From Actinomycetes bacterium (lineage in GTDB: Bacteria > Actinomycetota > Acidimicrobiia > Acidimicrobiales > Acidimicrobiaceae), in assembly GCA_021844725.1 (NCBI GenBank), contig JAKBSX010000124.1, forward strand, positions 1 to 7,427: a stretch of DNA of 7,427 nt, written 5' to 3'. Positions 1-6,450 of the stretch are shown one piece after another. Both the position numbers and the translations under genes were made by a program. The notes under the pieces are model-generated. The model saw only the letters and a program-made list of their open reading frames with translations, searched no databases and was not told where the DNA came from. Position 1 is the first letter of the stretch. Each line of letters begins with the position of its first letter.

Positions 1-23
1 CTATTGCACAGCTGAAGGGCAAG
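1..23. repeat. Exact 23-bp inverted copy of 980-1002 (possible chimeric junction)
   Basis: Bases 1-23 are the exact reverse complement of 980-1002, with the match ending at base 24 and possibly continuing beyond the left edge. At 980-1002 the sequence is coding and gives IAQLKGK of the binding protein; read on the plus strand, bases 3-23 give the same peptide. The copy lies inside the truncated M24-type gene, just where its similarity to the family becomes hard to follow. A 23-bp identity is not expected by chance. It may be an amplification or assembly chimera at a contig end, or a real inverted duplication. Confidence 0.85.
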
Positions 24-235
24 GTGTACCATAAAGCCGGCTGAAATTCTGGGCCACGCAGACCAACGAGGTATCTGGTGTTGTCGGACCTGGTAGCCAA
101 AAATGCAGCTACCCCATGGTCGCGTAACCCTTTGCGCGCTTTCTCTTGCCGTTCCCTGCGAAGACGCTCGACGTCAATTCCCTGACGCCAGTCGGCAATA
201 TTCGCACCGTAACGCAGTTGCTCTGAATATTTCAT
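1..235 (-). CDS. Creatinase/M24 peptidase-like protein, N-terminal part (runs off left edge)
   Basis: The reading frame stays open for 78 codons from ATG at 235 to the window edge. The visible part fits the Creatinase_N domain that precedes the catalytic pita-bread domain in Xaa-Pro aminopeptidases, creatinases and relatives: a basic helix (VERLRRERQEKARKGLRDHG, residues 22-41), then AAFLATRSDNTRYLVGLRG (43-61), matching the family pattern of a hydrophobic strand followed by N-x-R-Y-x-x-G. The catalytic domain is outside the window, so activity cannot be judged. The start is set by GAGAGG a few bases upstream; an in-frame ATG six codons earlier (253) would place that Shine-Dalgarno inside the gene and is less likely. 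The gene lies 144 nt after the binding-protein gene on the same strand and may be last in that operon. The codons within bases 1-23 are suspect, because those bases duplicate part of the binding-protein gene in inverted orientation; residues after about Thr71 may be artefactual. Confidence 0.75.
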   Translation of the reverse strand, partial: MKYSEQLRYGANIADWRQGIDVERLRRERQEKARKGLRDHGVAAFLATRSDNTRYLVGLRGPEFQPALWYTLPFSCAI

Positions 236-282
236 TAATAACCTCTCTTTCATTTAGGTTTTCAGGAGATTAAAACCACGTG

Positions 283-376
283 TCTGGCTATCCTTGCCAC
301 CCATATTCACCTTGTTGGGAGGGGCAAACTGCAACGAGCCACTCACTCGCTGTTCCCGAGTGGCAAGGATGCCAGA
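283..376 (-). other. Long intercistronic stem-loop after the binding-protein gene
   Basis: Arms at 283-300 and 360-376 are reverse complements over 17 bp with a single bulged base (TCTGGC/GCCAGA, then ATCCTTGCCAC/GTGGCAAGGAT), enclosing 59 nt. Inside, a second hairpin (CACTCG/CGAGTG) competes for part of the upper stem, so two mutually exclusive folds are possible. On the minus strand the stem begins three bases after the stop codon of the lipoprotein gene and ends upstream of the M24-type gene. The trailing sequence has only a TTTT, so it is a poor Rho-independent terminator. Stabilisation of the upstream mRNA or partial read-through, common after ABC binding-protein genes, is the simplest reading. 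This is inferred from base pairing only. Confidence 0.6.
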
Positions 377-379
377 GAA

Positions 380-1459
380 TTAACTCAATCCCAATGACGC
401 AGCTGCCTTCTTGATATAAGTGTTTGTCATGAAACTGCTCGTAGGAGGCGCTTTTTTGAACGCACCCAGGCCAACCATGGCCTGAGCTTCCTTAGCCATT
501 TCCGATGTCGGGAGTTGCCCATTGGTTGGAAAAGCTTTCAACTGATTGACGAAGAAGTCGTAAGATTGAGTCGATGCCGATGCAGTGGCATTGGTTTCCT
601 TTTCAAGCAGTGCTATTGCAGCCGCCTTATTTGCCGGATCGTACAGCCACTTGATCCCCATGAGGTATCCCTTTAGGAATGCTTGAAACTTATTACTGTT
701 GCTACTAATCCAACTTGGACTTGCTGCAAGCGCAGTAAATGGAAGCGGCAGATACTTGGCTGCTGATGCAATAGCCGGGAATCCCGCTGCTTCAGCTTCA
801 AAACTGAACGGCGGAAGCAAAATTGCGGCCTGCACTACACCGCCTTTGAGAGCGGCAAACCTGTCACCGGTCGTTGGCGAGTACTGGTAGGTAACTGCTG
901 TTGGACTAAGCCCGTTGGCCTGTGCAATTGCGTTCCAATATAGCTTGGTGATGTTGGTGGGTGCGGCAACCGAAACTGTCTTGCCCTTCAGCTGTGCAAT
1001 AGAAGTGATGCTCTTTGGGACATTAATTACATAGGGCGGCGCATTTTCCTCTCCCGCCACAAGCGATATAGATCCGCCACCGGCTGCAGCAGAAATTGCA
1101 TCAGTATCACCGACTTCAGCGATATCCACTGAATGAGCAAGCACAGCTTGAACTCCCCCTGGACTGCTACCACTCGTGGAAATAGATATCGAAATACCCT
1201 CTTTCTTGAAGAAACCTTCTGAAATTGCTGCATAGATTGGCCATTTGCCGGCATCAGGTCCGACTTGCGAGAAAGTTACTGTCCCATAATTTGGAGCAGC
1301 AGCGCTGCTAGTTGTGCTTGAACTTGCGGCAGTGGTGGTTGTGCTACTGCTTGAAGAGCTGCTTCCGCATGCTGCAAGCAATACACCAAGAACCATAAGG
1401 CTTGCGACTGATACCGGAAGCGTCCTGCGACGTTTCCCCCCAAAAAAACTAGACGTCAC
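380..1459 (-). CDS. NitT/TauT-family ABC transporter substrate-binding lipoprotein (NMT1/THI5-like)
   Basis: A 359-residue extracytoplasmic binding protein of an ABC importer. Residues 1-31 form a lipoprotein signal peptide: basic KRRR at 9-12, a hydrophobic core, and lipobox LLAAC with Cys31 as the lipidation site. Residues 32-55 are a Ser/Thr/Ala linker of the kind seen in actinobacterial lipoproteins. The rest fits the NMT1/SBP_bac_3-like fold used for nitrate, sulfonates, taurine, thiamine precursors and aromatic carboxylates: GFFKKEGI (82-89) after the first strand, and the QLKGKTVSV hinge segment (156-164). The start is GTG at 1459 with AAAGGGGAT upstream; the next Met (22) would destroy the signal peptide. 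Codons 4-8 contain a T7-G6 homopolymer run. It follows the ATPase gene by 88 nt, completing a permease-ATPase-binding protein operon. Ligand unknown. Confidence 0.93.
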   Translation of the reverse strand: MTSSFFGGKRRRTLPVSVASLMVLGVLLAACGSSSSSSSTTTTAASSSTTSSAAAPNYGTVTFSQVGPDAGKWPIYAAISEGFFKKEGISISISTSGSSPGGVQAVLAHSVDIAEVGDTDAISAAAGGGSISLVAGEENAPPYVINVPKSITSIAQLKGKTVSVAAPTNITKLYWNAIAQANGLSPTAVTYQYSPTTGDRFAALKGGVVQAAILLPPFSFEAEAAGFPAIASAAKYLPLPFTALAASPSWISSNSNKFQAFLKGYLMGIKWLYDPANKAAAIALLEKETNATASASTQSYDFFVNQLKAFPTNGQLPTSEMAKEAQAMVGLGAFKKAPPTSSFMTNTYIKKAAASLGLS

Positions 1460-1481
1460 AATTATCCCCTTTCTAGAAACT

Positions 1482-1528
1482 AGGCTTCAAGAGCCCGTCC
1501 TTTGCTCGTGAACGTTTTTCACAAGCCT
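1482..1528 (-). other. Intercistronic hairpins between ATPase and binding-protein genes
   Basis: On the minus strand, 1505-1525 folds into an 8-bp stem with one G-U pair (CTTGTGAA/TTCACGAG) and a 5-nt loop. An alternative outer pairing joins AAGCCT at 1523-1528 with AGGCTT at 1482-1487. There is no U-tract, so it does not look like a terminator. It lies just upstream of the binding-protein ribosome-binding site and could set relative expression or mark an RNA processing site. Evidence is base complementarity only. Confidence 0.4.
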
Positions 1529-1547
1529 GAGAAAGCCATCTGAAGAC

Positions 1548-2312
1548 TTAAATTCCCCCTGTTTCTCGAATAGCTCCTTCAATGGTTCCCCAGATCCTTT
1601 CCACCAATTTCCCAAAATCTTCAGTTCGCTTGAGGGACAATTCCCTAGGCCGGTCGAACGGTATATCGATGTCATCAGCGATAACCCCAGGCTTTCTGCC
1701 CATTACCAGTACACGATCAGCCAGATATACTGCCTCGTCTAATTGGTGAGTAATAAAAACAACAGTCTTTCGCTGAGTAGACCAGATTCTGAGCAACTCA
1801 GTCTGCATGATCTCTCTAGTCTGCGCATCAAGTGCAGCAAAAGGCTCATCCATAAGTAGGACATCCGGATCAACTGCAAGTGCACGAGCTAGATTCACCC
1901 TTTGTCGCATTCCCCCTGACAGTTGCCTGGGATAGTGATTCTCAAAACCAGCCAACCCCACAAGACGCAAAAGTTCCATTAGGCGATCCTTGTATTCCTG
2001 GATATCCAACCCCCGTAACTCCATGCCCAGCTTCGCGTTGTCATAGACAGTACGCCACGGCATCAGGGAGTCAGCCTGAAATACGAAAGCACATTCTTTT
2101 GCCGGGCCTGATACAATTCTTTCCCCAATTCTGACTTGGCCATAATCGGGGTTTTCAAGACCGTCAATTATCCTCAGTAAGGTTGTTTTCCCACATCCAC
2201 TCGGACCAACGATGGTTACGAATTGTCCTTCCTGGGCAACGAAACTGACATCCGACAAAACTTGGATCTCGCCAAAAAATTTGGTTATGTACTCTACAGA
2301 TACGTTCTTCAC
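1548..2312 (-). CDS. NitT/TauT-family ABC transporter ATP-binding protein
   Basis: A 254-residue cytoplasmic ATPase that would dimerise and power the permease encoded upstream. All nucleotide-binding motifs are intact and in order: Walker A GPSGCGKT (36-43), Q-loop Gln79 in FQADSLMPW, ABC signature LSGGMRQR (131-138), Walker B VLLMDEP (151-157), D-loop ALDAQ (160-164) and H-loop His189 in ITHQLDEA. The MPWRTVYDN stretch after the Q-loop and the length are typical of SsuB/TauB/NrtD-type proteins. The start is GTG at 2312, immediately preceded by an in-frame TAG, so no earlier start exists; the ribosome-binding site (GAGAAAG) is modest. It lies 22 nt after the permease stop, consistent with one transcript. 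The subfamily is clear but the substrate is not. Confidence 0.95.
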   Translation of the reverse strand: MKNVSVEYITKFFGEIQVLSDVSFVAQEGQFVTIVGPSGCGKTTLLRIIDGLENPDYGQVRIGERIVSGPAKECAFVFQADSLMPWRTVYDNAKLGMELRGLDIQEYKDRLMELLRLVGLAGFENHYPRQLSGGMRQRVNLARALAVDPDVLLMDEPFAALDAQTREIMQTELLRIWSTQRKTVVFITHQLDEAVYLADRVLVMGRKPGVIADDIDIPFDRPRELSLKRTEDFGKLVERIWGTIEGAIRETGGI

Positions 2313-2334
2313 CTAAGCATGCTTTCTCATTTTT

Positions 2335-3207
2335 TCAAAGTCTGTTAGTCACCCATGGAGTTATAGCTCTTTCGAGTACCGTAAGAAGATAGGTAAATAC
2401 AATTCCCGAAACCGCGAAGATCGCTACGCCTGCAAAGAGTTCAGGCATATTAAATTCAGCCTGGGCGTTATTGATTGCAAAACCTAAGCCAGCTTTAGCA
2501 CCGAATAACTCCCCCACTACCACCCCGATTAGAGCTCGTCCCACCCCTAACCTAAGCCCAGCGAGAATATAAGGAAGGCTCCACCACATTTCAACTTTCC
2601 GAAATACCTCCACAGAAGAAGCGCCGTAAGAACGGGCCACCTCTCTCAAGGTCTCATCTGTGGTTCTGATTCCCGCCTCAGTACTTATTATTTGAGGAAA
2701 AATAACCAGGCTTATTACCACAACGACTTTCGACCATACACCTAGTCCAAACCAGAGAATCACTATTGGAGCTAGAGCAATTATTGGTGTGGCATAAAAT
2801 CCAGAGATATACGGGGTAAAGATTCTCTTGGCTATGCGATTTTTGGCGATAAACGCGCCAATCAGAATCCCAGCAATGGATCCAATTAAAAATCCAAATA
2901 TAAATTCTTCACCACTAACAATCAAATCCTCTTGTAGTGCACCCGAGTCCCACATCTCCCTGACCCCGTTTAGAGTCTGTAAAGGAGTTGCCAAAAAAAG
3001 AGAATTTCCTACAAAAAACTGACCAATAATCTGCCACAGGACGATGCCGACCACTATTGCTAAAGTCGATATTGTCAGGGATGACATTCTGCTCAAAGAG
3101 GTCTTGGAGTTGGCGTTTCTTCGGGTCGCGTTAGGATGTAAATCTCGCCTCTCAGGATTGTTATAACCCCGGACATCATCCCCTGCCGCTAGCTTTACGT
3201 CATCCAC
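2335..3207 (-). CDS. NitT/TauT-family ABC transporter permease
   Basis: A 290-residue inner-membrane permease of the BPD_transp_1 fold. A hydrophilic, charged N-terminus of about 40 residues precedes hydrophobic segments at roughly 43-63, 100-121, 134-154, 159-178, 218-236 and 256-277. The EAA loop that docks on the ATPase is visible as REVARSYGASSVEVFRKV (188-205), with Gly195 and the downstream SLPYI (210-214). The sequence resembles SsuC/TauC-type permeases, including TPIIALAPIVILWFG (140-154). The start is GTG at 3207, with a good Shine-Dalgarno (TGAGGA) eight bases upstream and an in-frame TGA two codons before it. It is the first gene of the importer operon and follows a leader with a promoter and operator-like palindrome. 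It is visibly more AT-rich than its neighbours. Confidence 0.94.
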   Translation of the reverse strand: MDDVKLAAGDDVRGYNNPERRDLHPNATRRNANSKTSLSRMSSLTISTLAIVVGIVLWQIIGQFFVGNSLFLATPLQTLNGVREMWDSGALQEDLIVSGEEFIFGFLIGSIAGILIGAFIAKNRIAKRIFTPYISGFYATPIIALAPIVILWFGLGVWSKVVVVISLVIFPQIISTEAGIRTTDETLREVARSYGASSVEVFRKVEMWWSLPYILAGLRLGVGRALIGVVVGELFGAKAGLGFAINNAQAEFNMPELFAGVAIFAVSGIVFTYLLTVLERAITPWVTNRL

Positions 3208-3265
3208 GATTCAATCCTCATCCCCCGAATGAGTCAAGCGCTCCCCCCACCGGCAGTCAGGCAGC

Positions 3266-3299
3266 GCATGATGGAACATCATTCCACTTTTGCATGATG
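3266..3299. promoter_or_regulatory. Operator-like palindrome upstream of the importer (IclR-type candidate)
   Basis: TGGAACATCATTCCA at 3272-3286 has TGGAA/TTCCA arms around a 5-nt centre. It matches the perfect palindrome at 6450-6464 at 13 of 15 positions. It overlaps a second perfect palindrome, ATGATG-GAA-CATCAT (3268-3282), and the 8-mer GCATGATG occurs at 3266-3273 and again at 3292-3299. It lies roughly 16 nt downstream of the expected transcription start of the importer promoter, a location that suits repression. Known IclR boxes have TGGAA/TTCCA arms (E. coli consensus TGGAAATNATTTCCA), so an IclR-family regulator is the favoured inference. No regulator gene is in the window. Confidence 0.6.
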
Positions 3300-3301
3300 A
3301 G

Positions 3302-3328
3302 CTTATATCTTATCAGTGGCTATGTCAA
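3302..3328 (-). promoter_or_regulatory. Putative sigma-70-type promoter of the ABC importer operon
   Basis: On the minus strand a consensus -35 TTGACA (3328-3323) is followed after 15 bp by TATAAG (3307-3302); TAAGCT at 3305-3300 gives a 17-bp spacer but a weaker -10. Either choice starts transcription some 85-95 nt before the permease GTG and places the 3272-3286 palindrome in the early transcribed region. Confidence 0.5.
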
Positions 3329-3738
3329 TGGAATTATCCTTCACTGGCCAATAATCATCTATCTGGGCTTCATCAGATAATAAAATACAGACCGTTATCT
3401 TGGGTAATGGCTCTTCAACTTCTCACACGCAAAGCTAAGTGACTGCATTAACGTTGGTCATTTGAGTTTGTTCAAGTACGAACTTGCATTACTTTTGCCT
3501 CAATCACGAATTTGATCTTGGATCTACTCGGTTACTTGGGGAGCAAGAGGCATTAGTTGCTCTAACTGAGATCTTTGCCGACCAGTTAGACAAGGAGGTC
3601 TCCTCTATTGTCAATAATGACAAAAATCACAAGCAGAGTTATCACATGAGAAAAATCTACAACTTCCGATTCGAAAGAACATAATTGTTCATTTTGGTCA
3701 GAGTTGGAAAGCTGACTGACATTCTGATCATAGCGTGT

Positions 3739-4764
3739 TCAGTGGAGTGCTAGACGGGATGCATTATTACAACAGATATCTTCCTGGTCGGCATAGGTGA
3801 TTTCAGCTGCCAAGACCCGCCCAACGGGATCCGGATCTGCAATAGTAAATGGCGCGTCACTCCCCAAAAGCACCTTTCCCGCTCCTACTCTTTTCAACAG
3901 GAACTCCAAACTGATTGAGTCAAGGGCCACTGTGTCATAATAGAAATTCCTTATATCGTCGGTGAACGCTCTGCCACCTATTGATTGCGGAACTAGCCCA
4001 GCCCTATTGAGCCCATCCATACGAAATATCTGATAGGGCAACATTCCGCCACCGTGAACCAGAATGATCTTGACATTTGGAAACCTTGAGAAGAAGTCGT
4101 TCAACAACATCTCGGCCGCTATCGATGTGGTATCTATGAGCCTTCCGGTTATATTTTGTAAAACCACTGGAGTTATCTGACAAGATGGACCATTAGTTGG
4201 TGGATGCAGCATAACTGGCACTCCGAGTCTTTCAACTGCCGACCAGAATGGCCACAATGGTGGGTCAGCAAGTGACCCGCATTCCAATGGATGTGTACTA
4301 AGAAATACTCCAGTTAACTTATTATCATTGACCATATTCTTCAACTCAGCCGCAGCCCGCTCAGGATCGCCAAGGTAGAGCGCTACCAATGGACTCAATC
4401 TCCCATTCGAAGACTTTGCTGCTTCTAAAATGGAGCTATTGACCAGCTCGTACCATATTCGAGCTTGGGATTCATCAAAACTCGTCCAGGTAAACAAACC
4501 TGTTCCAGGAGAGACCCACTGATTGAAAATCCCCCGTTCGTCCATCCACTCGAGTCTTTTGGATACCGATGACATTCCAGCCTGTATAGGACCGAGCCTG
4601 TGATCGCCATTTAATAGGAAGGTCTCCCCCGTGGGGGATTTCTCGACACTTACACCTGCGCTTTCCAGACGATTGTGATTTTCCTCAAATAGCTGCTGAG
4701 GAATCATATGTCCGTGCACGTCAATTGCGCGTCCAAAAATACTCTCTCCGCCTGTATTTGACAT
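3739..4764 (-). CDS. Amidohydrolase-2 / ACMSD-like metal-dependent hydrolase or decarboxylase
   Basis: A 341-residue cytoplasmic TIM-barrel enzyme of the amidohydrolase_2 family, which includes aminocarboxymuconate-semialdehyde decarboxylase, gamma-resorcylate decarboxylase and related non-oxidative decarboxylases and hydrolases. The metal and catalytic ligands are all recognisable: strand-1 DVHGH (His17, His19), His187 in VPVMLHPP, His237 in ILVHGGGMLPY, and Asp303 in LLGSDAPF. VHGGG together with GSDAPF is characteristic of the ACMSD-type branch. Length is normal for the family and no key residue is missing. The start is ATG at 4764, with a strong AGGAGG four bases upstream. It is preceded by a 222-nt gap from the M24-like gene and followed by 531 nt before the importer, so it may be its own transcription unit. 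Family assignment is firm. A C-C bond decarboxylation of an aromatic or unsaturated acid is possible but unproven. Confidence 0.9.
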   Translation of the reverse strand: MSNTGGESIFGRAIDVHGHMIPQQLFEENHNRLESAGVSVEKSPTGETFLLNGDHRLGPIQAGMSSVSKRLEWMDERGIFNQWVSPGTGLFTWTSFDESQARIWYELVNSSILEAAKSSNGRLSPLVALYLGDPERAAAELKNMVNDNKLTGVFLSTHPLECGSLADPPLWPFWSAVERLGVPVMLHPPTNGPSCQITPVVLQNITGRLIDTTSIAAEMLLNDFFSRFPNVKIILVHGGGMLPYQIFRMDGLNRAGLVPQSIGGRAFTDDIRNFYYDTVALDSISLEFLLKRVGAGKVLLGSDAPFTIADPDPVGRVLAAEITYADQEDICCNNASRLALH

Positions 4765-4927
4765 AAATCCTCCTCAACGATCGAAGCTAAGCGAGAACCA
4801 GGCTGGATTGTTTAACTGCTCGATAGCATATCATATTCACCTGGGATTTTGCCTGTTACTACCATGCCACAGAGCCAGTCGCCGAATCGAGTAGCTCTGA
4901 TATGGCTAACAACTGATGCAGTCTTAT

Positions 4928-4954
4928 CATTTGCCACAACTACGCATTTGCCAC
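4928..4954. repeat. Pair of 10-bp direct repeats upstream of the amidohydrolase gene
   Basis: CATTTGCCAC occurs perfectly at 4928-4937 and 4945-4954, with a 17-bp period, in the 222-nt gap between the M24-like gene and the amidohydrolase. Tandem half-sites of this kind can bind an activator. I could not find a convincing -35/-10 pair nearby (a lone TATGAT and TATGCT lie around 4826-4840 on the minus strand), so the role is open. Confidence 0.4.
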
Positions 4955-4986
4955 GGCGATAAATGCCGGGTTAATGTAAAGTACTT

Positions 4987-6141
4987 CTATGGGCAAACAA
5001 GCAAGCCCTCTTCAGCGGCATGGAGGCGCCGATTACCGGCTCCAGTAATGTGCACCATCTCACCGTACTGGACACCGGCAGTTCGCTCTTTATTAATTAC
5101 ATTAGGCTGTATCACAACACACATATCCTCTTCAAAACGAAAGCCTTCGTTTTGTCCGGATGATGTCTGGCGTGTTCGAACTATGGGCGGCAGCTGGCCG
5201 GCTCCGTGAAGAAGATCATCCCCCAAGCTAAACCCTCTCGAATCGATAACATCACTCACCGCTACAACGTCTGCTACCGTCGCTCCAGCTCGAAGCACCG
5301 CTCGAATCCCTTCGAACGTATCCCGTGCTACTTCAAACAGCTCGGCATACAATGGTGAGGGTCCTTCTCCAACCACAAAAGTTCGCAACACCTGACCTGA
5401 ATAGCCGAAGAGATCTACGCTAATCTCGAGCACGCAAACATCTCCGAGCTCGACAGTACGACTGGTTGGATACTGGCTGGGAATACAGATATTTGGATCC
5501 GACATCGCTGTGCAGAGAAAATAGTGGATTCCGTTGGTTCCGCCCTTAGAAAGGTAGGAATCTTCCAGAATCTTGACAATGTCGTAACCTGTAAGACCAG
5601 GCCGCAGTTGCTCCTTGAGTGCCACTATTGAGAGGTCGGCAAGCTCTGAAGCTTCTCTAATCCTCTCGATCTCTTCCGCACTCTTGCGCTGACGTAGCTG
5701 ATTCAGAACATGTGTAAATTCAACGAAGTCTGCATGCTCCATGTGATCGCGCAAATAGCTGTATTGCTGGAAAGGAAGCGGTCCAACAATCCCTATGCGG
5801 GTTTCGCCGTAGCCACGGGCGATAAGTTCCTCTGTCACTCGTTCGATTGATGACGGAAGACCGCTCGCGCTTCTCCCACCAAATCGAACATCGTTCAGGA
5901 TCGCCATACGCGCAGCCGTCTCAACGTGGTTAGAAAGCTGAATGAATAATGTCCCCTCTCCAACTGCAGGAAATATCAAATGTGCTTCCCGAGTTGATAG
6001 CCAGTTGCTGAGATAGTGAATATTGGGACTCCTTCCTGAGCCGAACATCACTAAAACTTCCACATTGTTGGCAGCCATTCGCGCGCGCACCTCTTGGTGG
6101 CGTCGATAGAATTCATCATCAGAAAAACATGGATATTCCAT
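4987..6141 (-). CDS. Creatinase/M24-fold hydrolase with degenerate metal site
   Basis: A 384-residue cytoplasmic protein with a Creatinase_N domain (about 10-145, with NIHYLSNW at 40-47) and a pita-bread M24 domain (about 155-375). In metallo-members five ligands, Asp, Asp, His, Glu, Glu, bind two metals. Aligning by motif, the first Asp is Glu239 (VLEISVDLFGYSG), the second, 11 residues on, is Gln250 (SGQVLRTF, where SDxTRT is usual), the His is kept (His312 in LLHGAG), the first Glu is Gln345 (VVIQPNV) and the last Glu is kept (Glu361 in YGEMVHIT). This argues against a classical dinuclear aminopeptidase and for a creatinase-like, metal-independent amidinohydrolase or amidase role. The start is ATG at 6141, with an in-frame TGA seven codons upstream and only a weak ribosome-binding site. 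It is divergent from the LivK-like gene. The fold is firm; the substrate is unknown. Confidence 0.88.
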   Translation of the reverse strand: MEYPCFSDDEFYRRHQEVRARMAANNVEVLVMFGSGRSPNIHYLSNWLSTREAHLIFPAVGEGTLFIQLSNHVETAARMAILNDVRFGGRSASGLPSSIERVTEELIARGYGETRIGIVGPLPFQQYSYLRDHMEHADFVEFTHVLNQLRQRKSAEEIERIREASELADLSIVALKEQLRPGLTGYDIVKILEDSYLSKGGTNGIHYFLCTAMSDPNICIPSQYPTSRTVELGDVCVLEISVDLFGYSGQVLRTFVVGEGPSPLYAELFEVARDTFEGIRAVLRAGATVADVVAVSDVIDSRGFSLGDDLLHGAGQLPPIVRTRQTSSGQNEGFRFEEDMCVVIQPNVINKERTAGVQYGEMVHITGAGNRRLHAAEEGLLVCP

Positions 6142-6311
6142 TTGCCCAGCATTCCGCCATCAAAACGAAGGCCGCATCAGCTATCCAAAGCTTAGATCAT
6201 CACACCTAAATCATATCTTGCCGTGTCAAGTTTCCATTGGGACAATTATTGCAGTCATTTTGTCAATCCAGAATTCCTGAAATAGCTACTTAATACCTGC
6301 ATATCAGTTGT

Positions 6312-6339
6312 TTAATTTCATCACATGGATGAATATTAA
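6312..6339. promoter_or_regulatory. Imperfect palindrome in the divergent region
   Basis: TTCATC (6317-6322) and GATGAA (6328-6333) are perfect inverted arms around ACATG. The symmetry continues outward as TTAAT/ATTAA with one extra base on the right. It differs from the TGGAAC-type element, so it would belong to another regulator, perhaps acting on the minus-strand M24-like gene about 170 nt away. Confidence 0.4.
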
Positions 6340-6421
6340 AGCTGGCATCCCAGGGGAACCCCGATCGATAAAAGAGCGGCTCAAATACCTTACTTTTATC
6401 TGCAGAAATGACTCATCCCCA

Positions 6422-6450
6422 TTGACTGCTATAAGACACTATAGTAAAAT
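6422..6450 (+). promoter_or_regulatory. Strong sigma-70-type promoter of the LivK-like gene
   Basis: TTGACT (6422-6427), an exact 17-bp spacer, and TAAAAT (6445-6450): five of six matches to each consensus hexamer at ideal spacing. Transcription would begin around 6457, inside the palindrome, giving a leader of about 158 nt. Confidence 0.75.

Larger units (their letters stand above)
3208..3738. other. 531-nt intergenic region ahead of the ABC importer operon
   Basis: This gap separates the amidohydrolase stop from the permease start. It holds the minus-strand promoter and operator-like palindrome listed separately, plus GCGCT/AGCGC arms (3238-3267) that could form a leader hairpin. From about 3330 to 3738 there is no convincing gene. 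The only long frame is a 66-codon plus-strand one starting with TTG at 3484, without a clear ribosome-binding site or recognisable family. The amidohydrolase end shows short GTCAG/CTGAC complementarity (around 3698-3721) but no T-rich tail, so no terminator is called. Confidence 0.6.

Noticed and set aside
3360..3380. TATCTG/CAGATA hairpin followed by an A/T-rich stretch
   Set aside because: Six-bp stem with an 8-nt loop and no T-tract on either strand; not a terminator and too weak to call.
3473..3484. GTTC-AAGTAC-GAAC dyad, reminiscent of an SOS box
   Set aside because: Arms are in the opposite order and spacing to the Gram-positive LexA box (GAAC-N4-GTTC), and no gene start is close by.
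3484..3684. 66-codon plus-strand frame starting with TTG in the intergenic region
   Set aside because: Rare start codon, no clear ribosome-binding site or promoter, and no recognisable motif; most likely chance. A degraded remnant cannot be excluded.
4916..5209. 97-codon plus-strand frame
   Set aside because: It overlaps the C-terminal end of the well-supported M24-like gene on the other strand and shows no family features.
6224..6266. Two minus-strand TTGACA hexamers before the M24-like gene
   Set aside because: Neither has a credible -10 hexamer at 15-19 bp, so I do not call a promoter.
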